Below are positions 8,759 through 17,450 of a DNA stretch of 64,000 nt, piece after piece. The notes below the pieces were generated by a model. The model was not told the origin of the DNA and did not search any database. It was given only the letters and a program-made list of their open reading frames with translations. A program made the translations under genes and the position numbers. Origin of the DNA: Actinoplanes cyaneus (GTDB lineage Bacteria; Actinomycetota; Actinomycetes; Mycobacteriales; Micromonosporaceae); contig NZ_BOMH01000070.1 of the NCBI RefSeq assembly GCF_016862095.1, positions 1-64,000 of the forward strand. The letters run 5' to 3'. Position 1 is the stretch's first letter. Every line of letters starts with the position of its first letter.

Positions 8759-9796
8759 ATGAGCGAGAACCTGCTCGAGGTGACCGGGCTGCAGAAGCAC
8801 TTCCCGATCACGAAGGGGCTGTTCAAGCGCCAGGTCGGCGCGGTCCGCGCGGTGGACGGCATCGACCTGACCGTGCAGGCCGGCGAGACGCTGGGCCTGG
8901 TCGGCGAGTCCGGCTGCGGCAAGTCGACGGCCGGGCGGCTCTTCACCCGGATCCTGGAGCCGACCGGCGGCAAGATCGTTTTCGAGGGTCAGGACATCAG
9001 TCACCGCAACATGGCGCAGCTGCGGCCGCTGCGGCGCGACGTCCAGATGATCTTCCAGGACCCGTACTCGTCGCTGAACCCGCGGCACACCATCGGCACG
9101 ATCATCTCCGCGCCGCTGCAGATCCAGAACATCCCGACCCCGCAGGGCCTGAAGAAGGCCGTGCAGGAGCTGCTGGAGCTCGTCGGTCTCAACCCGGAGC
9201 ACTACAACCGGTACCCGCACGAGTTCTCCGGCGGCCAGCGCCAGCGCATCGGCATCGCCCGGGCGCTCGCGCTGCGGCCGAAACTGATCATCGCCGACGA
9301 GCCGGTCTCCGCGCTCGACGTGTCGATCCAGGCGCAGGTGGTCAACCTGCTGGAGGACCTGCAGAGCGAGTTCGACCTGACCTACGTCTTCATCGCGCAC
9401 GACCTGTCGGTGGTCAGGCACATCTCCGACCGCGTCGCCGTGATGTACCTGGGCAAGGTCATGGAGATCGCGAACCGTGACGACCTCTACAAGAACCCGC
9501 GGCACCCATACACCGTGGCGCTGATGTCGGCCGTCCCGGTGCCCGACCCGGTCCGGCGTGACCGGGCTCAGCGCAACCGCGTGCTGCTCACCGGCGACGT
9601 GCCGAGCCCGATCAACCCGCCGTCCGGCTGCCGTTTCCGGACCCGGTGCTGGAAGGCGCAGGACATCTGCGCGACCGAGGAGCCGCCGCTGGTCACGCGG
9701 CTGGACGACCCGGCGTCGCACCTGACCGCCTGCCACTTCCCGGTCGTCGACGACGAGGCGGTCACGGGCCGCACGCCGGCCGCGGCTCCGGCCTGA
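8759..9796 (+). CDS. Oligopeptide ABC transporter ATP-binding protein, OppF/DppF type
   Basis: This is the second ATPase of the importer, 345 residues, last gene of the five-gene operon. Walker A GESGCGKS, Q-loop DVQMIFQDPYSSLNPR, signature FSGGQRQR, Walker B LIIADEPVSALD and H-loop FIAHDLSVV are intact. The C-terminal oligo_HPY region (PPSGCRFRTRCWKAQDIC, then a second HxxxC-like segment) has the family cysteines. The ATG at 8759 follows GAAGAGAGAG. The 47-bp gap to the convergent hexosaminidase gene holds a strong hairpin. Confidence 0.95.
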   Translation: MSENLLEVTGLQKHFPITKGLFKRQVGAVRAVDGIDLTVQAGETLGLVGESGCGKSTAGRLFTRILEPTGGKIVFEGQDISHRNMAQLRPLRRDVQMIFQDPYSSLNPRHTIGTIISAPLQIQNIPTPQGLKKAVQELLELVGLNPEHYNRYPHEFSGGQRQRIGIARALALRPKLIIADEPVSALDVSIQAQVVNLLEDLQSEFDLTYVFIAHDLSVVRHISDRVAVMYLGKVMEIANRDDLYKNPRHPYTVALMSAVPVPDPVRRDRAQRNRVLLTGDVPSPINPPSGCRFRTRCWKAQDICATEEPPLVTRLDDPASHLTACHFPVVDDEAVTGRTPAAAPA

Positions 9797-9835
9797 GGAT
9801 CAAAAGACGCTTTCCGGCGTACGGACATCGCAGCG

Positions 9836-9867
9836 CGCCCGAGGTCAGGACCACCTGACCTCGGGCG
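9836..9867. terminator. Bidirectional hairpin terminator between convergent oppF-like and GH20 genes
   Basis: Perfect 14-bp arms (9836-9849 and 9854-9867) enclose the loop ACCA. The structure lies 40 bp past the oppF-like stop and includes the stop codon of the leftward hexosaminidase gene (9845-9847), so it could stop transcripts from both sides. No strong T-run is present, as is usual in actinomycete terminators. Confidence 0.7.
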
Positions 9868-11413
9868 ATCTGTAGAAGTGCACGTCGCGTCGCACCCACC
9901 CCTGGCCGTAACGGCCGAGCCGGTCCCGGAACGAGACCCAGTCGTGTGCGGATCGGGGTGACCAGCCCAGCTCGGCGATCGCCGCCATCCGCGGGAACGC
10001 GCTGAACTCCACCTCGCGGTAGTCGCGCAGCGTCTCCGACCAGAGTGGCGCCTCCACCCCCAGCACCGACTCCGGCGGGACGCCGTGCGCCCACGTCGCC
10101 GGGTCCCAGTCGTACGCGGCCGGCAGGTCGATGGTTCCCGCCCAGTGCAGCCCGCCGGGGGTCAGCAGGTCGTACTGCATGTCCAGGTAGGTCCGGTTCG
10201 CCGGGGACATGATCACTTTCGCGCCGGCCCCGGCTGCCGCGGCGACCGCCGGTTTGTCTCGGGTGACCGCCCAGTACTGAATGACGGCGTTCGTCGCGGC
10301 CGGCGCGGCGGCGATCTCCTCCCAGCCGCTCGCCGTCTTCCCGTACTTCGCGACCAGCGGCAGCACCCGCTGCTCGAACGCCACGTAGTCGGCATGCGGG
10401 GTGGACATCGCCTCGTCGCCGCCGAGATGCAGGTACGGCCCCGGGGTGATCGCCGCGAGCTGCCGGATCACGTCCTCGGCGAACCGGTACGTGACCTCCT
10501 TGCCCGTGCAGAGCGAGCTGTACCCCACCCGGATGTCGATCCGCGGGCGCGGCGCCACCCCGTCGCAGGTCAGCTCGGGATAGGCGACCTGGGCCGCGTT
10601 CACGTGCCCGGGCATGTCGATCTCGGGGACGATCGTGATGTGCCGCTGCGCCGCGTACCGGACCAGGTCACGGTAGTCGGCCTGGGTCAGGTGACCGCCG
10701 CCGATGCCGCGCACGCCGGTCCCCGGGCCGCCACCGACAGTGGTGAGCCGCGGCCAGCCGTCGATCTCGATCCGCCAGCCCTGGTCGTCGGCGAGGTGCA
10801 GATGGAGATAGTTGATCTTCAAGCGGCTGAGCTCGTCGAGGTACCGCTTCACGTCGGCCGGCGGGTGGAAGTGCCGGGCCAGATCGAGCATCGCCCCGCG
10901 GTACGCGAACCGCGGCCGGTCCCGGATCACGCCGGCCGGGACGGCCCACTCCGCATGACGTACCGTGACCGCCTCGATGGCCGGCGGAAGCAGCTGCCGC
11001 AACGTCTGGAAGCCGGCGAAGAGACCGGCGGGTCTGTTGGCGCGCAGCGCCACGCCCTCGGGCCGGATCTCCAGGCGATAGCCCTCGTCACCCATCCACG
11101 GGTCGACGACGTCGTTGAGCCGCAGGTTGACGGCGTTCCCGCCGCTCGCCCGTACCGGCAGGGGGAAGCCGGTGGCCGGGCGCAACGCGGCGGCGAGCTG
11201 ATCCGCGACGGGCACGGCCGCTCCCGAGGCGGTGATCACGGTGTCCCCGGTGAGCCGGAAAGGCTCCGACCGCGACGGGACGACCTCGGCCGGCGCCGGG
11301 ATCACGCTGCCCAGCGTCATCGCCGGTGGTGGCCGGTGAGCGGCCGAGCCGGTCGTCGCGGCCAGCAGAACGGTGGCCGCGACGGCCAGCAGGAGCGGTC
11401 TGCGGATGTTCAG
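9845..11413 (-). CDS. Secreted GH20 beta-N-acetylhexosaminidase, probable CTG start
   Basis: This is a family 20 glycosidase that should cleave terminal N-acetylglucosamine or galactosamine from chitin fragments or glycans outside the cell. Catalytic landmarks are HLHLADDQGWRIEIDGWPRL and the Asp-Glu pair in LHLGGDEAMS, with a preceding non-catalytic GH20b-like domain. The first ATG in frame is at 11320, but that start leaves no signal peptide. The 31 codons upstream, from CTG at 11413, encode a classic signal peptide (NIRRPLLLAVAATVLLAA) and contain no ATG, GTG or TTG. GAAGG (11421-11425) sits 7 nt before that CTG. The preceding gene's TGA ends 3 nt before it and in the same frame. I therefore annotate a CTG start giving 522 residues; the ATG at 11320 (491 residues, cytosolic) is the alternative. 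Confidence 0.9.
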   Translation of the reverse strand: MNIRRPLLLAVAATVLLAATTGSAAHRPPPAMTLGSVIPAPAEVVPSRSEPFRLTGDTVITASGAAVPVADQLAAALRPATGFPLPVRASGGNAVNLRLNDVVDPWMGDEGYRLEIRPEGVALRANRPAGLFAGFQTLRQLLPPAIEAVTVRHAEWAVPAGVIRDRPRFAYRGAMLDLARHFHPPADVKRYLDELSRLKINYLHLHLADDQGWRIEIDGWPRLTTVGGGPGTGVRGIGGGHLTQADYRDLVRYAAQRHITIVPEIDMPGHVNAAQVAYPELTCDGVAPRPRIDIRVGYSSLCTGKEVTYRFAEDVIRQLAAITPGPYLHLGGDEAMSTPHADYVAFEQRVLPLVAKYGKTASGWEEIAAAPAATNAVIQYWAVTRDKPAVAAAAGAGAKVIMSPANRTYLDMQYDLLTPGGLHWAGTIDLPAAYDWDPATWAHGVPPESVLGVEAPLWSETLRDYREVEFSAFPRMAAIAELGWSPRSAHDWVSFRDRLGRYGQGWVRRDVHFYRSPEVRWS

Positions 11414-11416
11414 GGG

Positions 11417-12127
11417 TCAGCCTTCGCAGTTGCTCAGCAGGTCCCGCGGGTCGGTGCCGCACAGGTCGGTGTCCGCGCCGCCGTCCACGAAGTCGTCACC
11501 GGCGCCGCCGTCGAGGTCGTCGTCACCCGCCTCCCCGGCCATCAGATCGTCACCGGCGCCACCGGCCAGGACGTCATCGCCGGCATTGCCGTTCAGCACG
11601 TCGTTGCCGGCCTGGCCGCGCAGCACGTCGTCACCGTCCCCGCCGACGAGCTGGTCGCCGTCGTCGCCGCCGGCGAGCACGTCGTTGCCCGCCCCGCCGA
11701 TCAGCGTGTCCATGTCGCCGCCACCGGTCAGGCGATCGGCGCCGGTGCCGCCGGTCAGATTGTCACTGTCGGCGCCGCCGTCGGCGTACGCCGGAATCGC
11801 CGTCTGATTCGTGAAGAAGTCGTAGCCGTCGCCGAGCGCGACCGTCACCCGCAGCGGCGCCTTGGCGAGCGCGCAGCTCACCGTGGTCTCGTCGACAGCC
11901 GTGCAACCCGGGCCGGCGGTGATCGGCACGACGTCCTGGATGGTGACGACCCGGCCGGCGCGGGTCACCGACACGTCGTTGTCCTGACCGCCGGCGGCCG
12001 TGTAGCCGACCCTGGCCCCGGACGCCGAGACGACCCCGGCGTCCGTGGCGGCCTGGGCCGGCGCCGCGAGCACCGCGCCGAGGCCGGCGCCGGCGCACAA
12101 CACGATCCCGATTCTGAACGCGCGCAT
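11417..12127 (-). CDS. Secreted RTX-type calcium-binding repeat protein
   Basis: This 236-residue protein has an N-terminal signal peptide (cleavage near APAQAA), a beta-rich segment of about 80 residues, and then ten or so hemolysin-type nonapeptides (GGAGNDVLAGG, GGDGDDVLRGQ and so on) that fold into a calcium-binding beta-roll. The C-terminus has a cysteine pair (DLCGTDPRDLLSNCEG). The ATG at 12127 is preferred over the ATG at 12133 because GGGGAGGA lies 6 nt before it. It probably helps folding or export of itself or anchors at the cell surface; the actual role is unknown. It ends 3 nt before the probable CTG start of the GH20 gene, in the same frame, so the pair looks translationally coupled. 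Confidence 0.85.
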   Translation of the reverse strand: MRAFRIGIVLCAGAGLGAVLAAPAQAATDAGVVSASGARVGYTAAGGQDNDVSVTRAGRVVTIQDVVPITAGPGCTAVDETTVSCALAKAPLRVTVALGDGYDFFTNQTAIPAYADGGADSDNLTGGTGADRLTGGGDMDTLIGGAGNDVLAGGDDGDQLVGGDGDDVLRGQAGNDVLNGNAGDDVLAGGAGDDLMAGEAGDDDLDGGAGDDFVDGGADTDLCGTDPRDLLSNCEG

Positions 12128-12176
12128 GTCCATTCCTCCCCGTGGATTGGTCCACTCGGGAGCCTAGGCGCCGCGA

Positions 12177-12572
12177 TCAACCCTCCGGACGGTTCAGCAG
12201 CCCGACCGCGACGGCGTGCACGGCGTCCAGGTCGGCCGGGTCGGCGAGAGTGGTCCTGCCGCCGGTGACGGTGTACCACTCCTCGGCGTCCTTGTACTGG
12301 ACGCGCAGGGTCAGGTCGTTCCCGGCGAGCTCGGTGCGCAGCGTCAGGTCGCCGGTCACGACGCCGGCCTCGTCGGTCATCACGCCACCCGGGCCGGGCA
12401 CGATGTCGGTGCTCTTGCCCGGTTTCGCGGCCGGTTTCGCGGCCGGCTTCTCGGCCGGTTTCGCGGCCGCTTTCTCCACCGGTTTCTCCGCCGCGCCGGT
12501 CTTGGCGGGCACGGCGGTCTTGGCGGCTTCGGCAGGTTTTGCGGACTCGGCGCTCTGTTCGGAAGCGGTCAT
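12177..12572 (-). CDS. Small Ala/Lys/Pro-rich protein of unknown function
   Basis: I do not recognise this 131-residue protein. The first 55 residues are low complexity with repeats of the type KPAEKPAAKPAAKP, similar in style to histone-like or cell-wall-linker tails. The last 70 residues look folded and beta-rich (GDLTLRTELAGNDLTLRVQY, EEWYTVTGG) and end LDAVHAVAVGLLNRPEG. No signal peptide or membrane helix is visible. Its ATG overlaps the TGA of the upstream HNH-nuclease gene by one base (TGATG), implying coupled translation and perhaps a functional link to the nuclease, for example as a partner or immunity-like protein; that is inference. Confidence 0.7.
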   Translation of the reverse strand: MTASEQSAESAKPAEAAKTAVPAKTGAAEKPVEKAAAKPAEKPAAKPAAKPGKSTDIVPGPGGVMTDEAGVVTGDLTLRTELAGNDLTLRVQYKDAEEWYTVTGGRTTLADPADLDAVHAVAVGLLNRPEG

Positions 12573-13243
12573 CAGCAGGTCCCCAGCATGTCCTTCAAGG
12601 CGTCCTTCTCCTTCTGGGTCACGGTGAGCTTGTAGTAACTCTTCACGGTTACCCAGTCCGTGGCGTAGGCGCACCACTCGTCCTTGGCCGGCGGTTTCCA
12701 GGTCGACGGGTCCTGGTCGCCCTTCGACCGGTTCGAGCCGGCCGAGACCGCCACCAACTGCGGGCGGTCCAGGTCGTTGGCGAAGCCCTCGCGCTGGTCG
12801 GTGGTCCACTTGTCGGCGCCCGAGCGCCACGCGTTGGCCAGCGGCACCATGTGGTCGATGTCCACCTGGGCGGGCGCGGTCAGGGTCTTGTCGTCGTAGA
12901 TGCTCTTCCAGCTCCCGGCGACGACGTTGCAGCCGGACTTCTTCACCTTGGTGCCGTCGCGCTCCAGCACCGAGTCGCGGACGTCGCAGTTCTTGCCGGT
13001 GCTCTTCCAGTGCGGGAACTTCTCCCGGCTGTAGCCGGCCATCGACCCGGTCTTGGCGACCACCGTCAGCTTGCCGAGCTGCGCCTCGGCGTCCTTCGAC
13101 GAGCCCGAGCCGGAGTTGGTGCCGCCGGTGGCCGGCGCGCCGGTGCTGCCCGGGTCGCCGGCGTCGACGACCTCACATCCGGCGGTGAGGGAGGCGGTGA
13201 TCAGAAACGGAAGGAACCATCGAACAGCGTTACGTGGGGGCAC
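12572..13243 (-). CDS. HNH/DUF1524-type nuclease lipoprotein
   Basis: The 223-residue product begins with a lipoprotein signal (FLITASLTAGC) followed by a Gly/Ser linker and a C-terminal HNH-family nuclease domain. The signature residues are DIDHMVPLANAW (His-His pair), the NDLDRPQLVAVSAGSNRSKGD segment and DPSTWKPP, as in the GmrSD-C/DUF1524 group of secreted actinobacterial endonucleases. I expect a surface-anchored DNase. The GTG at 13243 is chosen because it places the signal peptide at the N-terminus; upstream in-frame sequence overlaps the leuA terminator and is not signal-like. Downstream it overlaps the next gene by one base. Cysteines may form extracytoplasmic disulfides. Confidence 0.85.
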   Translation of the reverse strand: MPPRNAVRWFLPFLITASLTAGCEVVDAGDPGSTGAPATGGTNSGSGSSKDAEAQLGKLTVVAKTGSMAGYSREKFPHWKSTGKNCDVRDSVLERDGTKVKKSGCNVVAGSWKSIYDDKTLTAPAQVDIDHMVPLANAWRSGADKWTTDQREGFANDLDRPQLVAVSAGSNRSKGDQDPSTWKPPAKDEWCAYATDWVTVKSYYKLTVTQKEKDALKDMLGTC

Positions 13244-13264
13244 CCGCTCAGCGTAGAGCCGGGT

Positions 13265-13294
13265 CCCTCGTGCCGCCTCTCGGCAGCACGAGGG
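13265..13294 (-). terminator. Hairpin downstream of leuA
   Basis: Arms CCCTCGTGC (13265-13273) and GCACGAGGG (13286-13294) enclose a loop that can pair further (TGCCG with CGGCA). It begins 8 nt after the leuA stop on the minus strand and is the likely leuA terminator, separating it from the HNH-nuclease operon. Confidence 0.65.
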
Positions 13295-13301
13295 AGTGAC
13301 A

Positions 13302-15026
13302 TCAGCGAGCGCGGTTGATAGCGCTGGTGACGGCCTTGATCGACGCGCTGACGATGTTGGCGTCGATGCCCACGCCCCAGAAGGCGCGGTCACCGACCTC
13401 GACCTCGACGTACGCCGCGGCCTGCGCGTCCCCGCCGGAGGTCAGCGCGTGCTCCTGGTAATCCAGCACCCGGGCCTTGATCCCCAGCGGCTCGACGGCC
13501 TGCGTGAACGCGTCGATCGGGCCGTTGCCGACGCCGACCAGCGGCCGCCGCATGCCGCGGTGGATCACCTCGACGTCGATCTCCACCTTGCCGTCCACGG
13601 TGGCGGTGCTGTATGCCTCGATCTTGAAGGCGCTGCCCAGCTGGTGCTCGACCAGGTATTCCTGGGCGAAGATGTCCCACATCTGCTGCGGGGAGACCTC
13701 GCCGCCCTCCTCGTCGGTGTGGTGCTGCACCACGCCGGAGAACTCGATCTGCAGCCGCCGCGGCATGTCGAGCTTGTGCTCCTCCTTCATGATGTACGCC
13801 ACGCCGCCCTTGCCGGACTGCGAGTTGACCCGGATGACCGCCTCGTACGTGCGGCCCAGGTCCTTCGGGTCGACCGGCAGGTAGGGCACGCCCCAGGTGA
13901 AGGAGTCGATGTCGACGCCGGCCTCGTCCGCGTCGGCCTGCAGGGCGGTGAAGCCCTTCTTGATCGCGTCCTGGTGGGAACCGGAGAACGCGGTGTAGAC
14001 CAGATCCCCCGCGTACGGGTGACGCTCGTGCACCGGCAGCTGGTTGCAGTACTCCACGGTCCGCTTGATCTCGTCGATCGTGGAGAAGTCGATCTGCGGG
14101 TCGATGCCCTGGGAGAACAGGTTCAGCCCCAGGGTCACCAGGTCCACGTTGCCGGTGCGCTCGCCGTTGCCGAACAGGCAACCCTCGATCCGGTCGGCGC
14201 CGGCCAGCAGGCCCAGCTCGGCGGCGGCCACCCCGGTGCCCCGGTCGTTGTGCGGGTGCAGGCTCAGGATCACGCTGTCCCGGCGGGGCAGGTTCCGGTG
14301 CATCCACTCGATCGAGTCGGCGTACACGTTCGGGGTGGCCATCTCGACGGTGGCCGGCAGGTTGATGATCAGCGGCCGGGCCGGCGTCGGGTCGATCACG
14401 TCGATCACGGCGGAGCAGATCTCCAGCGCATACTCCAGCTCGGTGCCGGTGTAGGACTCCGGCGAGTACTCGTAGAAGATCTCGGTGTCCGGGGTGTGGA
14501 TCTCCGCATACTTCTGGCAGAGCCGCGCGCCCTGGGTCGCGATGTCGGTGATCCCGTCCTTGTCCAGGCCGAAGACCACCCGCCGCTGCAGCACCGAGGT
14601 CGAGTTGTAGAAGTGCACGATGGCGCGCTTGGCGCCGCGGATCGACTCGAAGGTCCGGTCGATCAGGTGCTCGCGGCACTGCACCAGCACCTGGATGGTG
14701 ACGTCGTCCGGGATCAGATCCTGCTCGATGAGCTGGCGGACGAAGTCGAAGTCGGTCTGGCTGGCCGCCGGGAAACCGACCTCGATCTCCTTGTAGCCCA
14801 TCTTCACCAGCAGCATGAACATCCGCCGCTTGCGTTCCGGGGACATCGGATCGATCAGCGCCTGATTGCCGTCGCGCAGGTCGACCGCGCACCAGCGGGG
14901 GGCGGTCTCGACGACGCGGCCGGGCCATTGGCGATCGGGCAGGGAGATCGAGAATTGCTTCTGGTACGACTCGTAGCGCTGGAACGGCATCGAGCTGCTG
15001 CGCTGGGTGTTCTCGAACGTGGACAT
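13302..15026 (-). CDS. leuA: 2-isopropylmalate synthase
   Basis: This enzyme catalyses the first committed step of leucine synthesis, condensing acetyl-CoA with 2-ketoisovalerate. At 574 residues it is the longer actinobacterial/eukaryal-like (LeuA type 2) form. The catalytic barrel shows DLRDGNQALIDPMS near residue 50, the metal-binding HPHNDRG motif and GNGERTGNVDL. The C-terminal regulatory domain (about residues 440-574) should bind leucine for feedback inhibition. The ATG at 15026 follows GGAG with a 7-nt spacer, but that site is inside a small hairpin (15028-15042). Upstream are a leader peptide with four consecutive leucine codons and a strong stem-loop, so expression is probably controlled by leucyl-tRNA supply. 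Confidence 0.97.
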   Translation of the reverse strand: MSTFENTQRSSSMPFQRYESYQKQFSISLPDRQWPGRVVETAPRWCAVDLRDGNQALIDPMSPERKRRMFMLLVKMGYKEIEVGFPAASQTDFDFVRQLIEQDLIPDDVTIQVLVQCREHLIDRTFESIRGAKRAIVHFYNSTSVLQRRVVFGLDKDGITDIATQGARLCQKYAEIHTPDTEIFYEYSPESYTGTELEYALEICSAVIDVIDPTPARPLIINLPATVEMATPNVYADSIEWMHRNLPRRDSVILSLHPHNDRGTGVAAAELGLLAGADRIEGCLFGNGERTGNVDLVTLGLNLFSQGIDPQIDFSTIDEIKRTVEYCNQLPVHERHPYAGDLVYTAFSGSHQDAIKKGFTALQADADEAGVDIDSFTWGVPYLPVDPKDLGRTYEAVIRVNSQSGKGGVAYIMKEEHKLDMPRRLQIEFSGVVQHHTDEEGGEVSPQQMWDIFAQEYLVEHQLGSAFKIEAYSTATVDGKVEIDVEVIHRGMRRPLVGVGNGPIDAFTQAVEPLGIKARVLDYQEHALTSGGDAQAAAYVEVEVGDRAFWGVGIDANIVSASIKAVTSAINRAR

Positions 15027-15027
15027 G

Positions 15028-15042
15028 TGACTGCTCCAGTCA
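15028..15042 (-). promoter_or_regulatory. leuA: Hairpin burying the leuA ribosome binding site
   Basis: On the minus strand TGACTG-GAG-CAGTCA forms a perfect 6-bp stem whose stem and loop contain the GGAG ribosome binding site of leuA, ending 1 nt before the ATG. A structure this close could hold translation off unless a ribosome or an alternative pairing opens it. Confidence 0.55.
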
Positions 15043-15068
15043 GGAAGAAGACGAGCAGGCGGCGCGCG

Positions 15069-15143
15069 TCACCACCGCGACGGGGTGCCGGCCTGGAATG
15101 AGGCCCCGTCGCGGCAGAGAAGGAGGAGGTTCACCTGCCACAT
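15069..15143 (-). CDS. leuA leader peptide (24 residues, four consecutive Leu codons)
   Basis: A short frame, ATG at 15143 to TGA at 15069, encodes a 24-residue peptide. Residues 6-9 are read from CTC CTC CTT CTC (15117-15128), directly followed by an 11-bp stem-loop. This is the arrangement of a leucine attenuator: a ribosome stalled at the leucine codons when charged Leu-tRNA is scarce would change folding of the downstream RNA. Leucine-rich leaders ahead of leuA are known in actinobacteria. It lies 42 bp ahead of leuA. Whether control is by transcription termination or by translation is not settled by the sequence, since no U-run follows the hairpin. Confidence 0.8.
   Translation of the reverse strand: MWQVNLLLLCRDGASFQAGTPSRW
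15075..15114 (-). promoter_or_regulatory. leuA: Attenuator stem-loop within the leuA leader
   Basis: Perfect 11-bp arms (15104-15114 and 15075-15085, CCGCGACGGGG type) begin three bases after the leucine codon run. An alternative inner pairing GGCCT/AGGCC (15101-15105 with 15090-15094) competes with the outer stem, as expected for mutually exclusive folds. It overlaps the second half of the leader peptide. Confidence 0.7.
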
Positions 15144-15211
15144 GTCGGCACCCACGTTACGTGATCCACATCTGGGCGGCTATCCGAACGACCGGATGGT
15201 GGGATTCACGA

Positions 15212-16006
15212 TCACTGCGTCGGAGCCGCCGACCCGGCCGTCGTGGACTCCGGCCCGCCCATGCCCATCGCCTCGCCACCAACCTCCGGGCCGGGGAACT
15301 GCACGGTGGCCGGAGCGGCGACCTGCCGGACCAGTTTGAGCACGCCGAAACCGACCCGGGCCGCGGTCAGCATGCCGTCCGGGGCGTAGCAGTAGACGCC
15401 GACGTCGACCGGTGCGTCCAGCGACGCGGTGGTCGAGTCCACCGAGTAACAGCTGCCCGTCGCGCCGGCCAGCGGCTGCACCGCGGAGACCGCGAGCGCC
15501 GACTCCCGGTCGGTGAAGACCGGCAGCCACTGCCGGAACAGCCGCTGCACCTTCGGGTCGAAACGGCTCGGCACCTTCTCGCCCTTCGCCGCCACGTGCA
15601 CGCAGCCGGGCGTCACCGGGGTGCTGGTCATCGACAGGGTGCACTGGTAGACGCCGTTCGGGTTGTGCACGATCGAGACGTCAGCGGCCCCGCCGAGCGC
15701 GCCGCTCGCGATGTCGACCCGCCAGGTGCCGTCGTTGGCGACAGTGGCCACCACGTTGCGGGCGACGCCGTCACCGCCGGTGAACGAGTAGAGCGCCGCG
15801 TAACGCCGGTCCATCGCGAGCGCGGCCAGGCCGGCGAGCTGGACCCGGGCGTCCGGGCTGCCACCGGTCGCCGAGGCCGACACCGAGGCGGACGGGGTCG
15901 GGGCGGCGTCGGGCGTGCCGCCGTCGCCGCAGCCGGCCAGGCCGAGGGCCAGCGCGACGGCGGTCAGCGCGGACAGGCCACGACCGGAACCGGAGGGAAG
16001 GCGCAC
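15212..16006 (-). CDS. Putative lipoprotein of unknown function
   Basis: The 264-residue product has a lipoprotein signal ending in lipobox LGLAGC, then a Thr/Ser/Ala-rich linker (PTPSASVSASATGG) and a single globular domain of about 200 residues. Four cysteines (in YQCTL, PGCVH, GSCYS, VYCYA) are suitable for two disulfides on the outside of the membrane. I recognise no catalytic motif; the fold could be a LolA/LppX-like lipid-binding half-barrel but this is a guess. The start is GTG at 16006. The leuA promoter probably overlaps its 3' end. Confidence 0.75.
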   Translation of the reverse strand: MRLPSGSGRGLSALTAVALALGLAGCGDGGTPDAAPTPSASVSASATGGSPDARVQLAGLAALAMDRRYAALYSFTGGDGVARNVVATVANDGTWRVDIASGALGGAADVSIVHNPNGVYQCTLSMTSTPVTPGCVHVAAKGEKVPSRFDPKVQRLFRQWLPVFTDRESALAVSAVQPLAGATGSCYSVDSTTASLDAPVDVGVYCYAPDGMLTAARVGFGVLKLVRQVAAPATVQFPGPEVGGEAMGMGGPESTTAGSAAPTQ

Positions 16007-16038
16007 CGAGACATTCTCGCCTCATACCGCCCGGAGTA

Positions 16039-16073
16039 CGCGACACGCCCGGCTGTGAGGTCGGCGTGTCGCG
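16039..16073. promoter_or_regulatory. 11-bp inverted repeat in the lipoprotein/ask divergent region
   Basis: Arms CGCGACACGCC (16039-16049) and GGCGTGTCGCG (16063-16073) are perfect, with a 13-nt loop. The repeat lies between divergent genes, 33 bp from the lipoprotein start and about 100 bp from ask, so it could be an operator or an RNA hairpin in either leader. A possible ask -10 box (TAGGGT, 16139-16144) lies further right. Confidence 0.45.
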
Positions 16074-16176
16074 AACGGCGGCGTTCCGCCGGTGGCCGGA
16101 TTCTGGGATCGTCTGTCGAGGTCGCGACCCCGCGCGGCTAGGGTGGTGGCGATCGCCCTGAAAGGATTGGTTGGCC

Positions 16177-17442
<1,266 letters not shown>

Positions 17443-17450
17443 GCCGGACG

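Noticed and set aside
10085..12268. 727-codon plus-strand open frame opposite the GH20 and RTX genes
   Set aside because: It is antisense to two genes with clear signal peptides and motifs; its translation is Arg/Gly/Val-rich with no domain, as expected for a mirror frame in high-GC DNA.
13296..15101. 601-codon plus-strand open frame opposite leuA
   Set aside because: It mirrors an unmistakable leuA; no ribosome binding site and no recognisable domain.
15027..15211. T-box riboswitch upstream of leuA
   Set aside because: No T-box sequence or specifier-loop arrangement; a leucine-codon leader peptide explains the region better.
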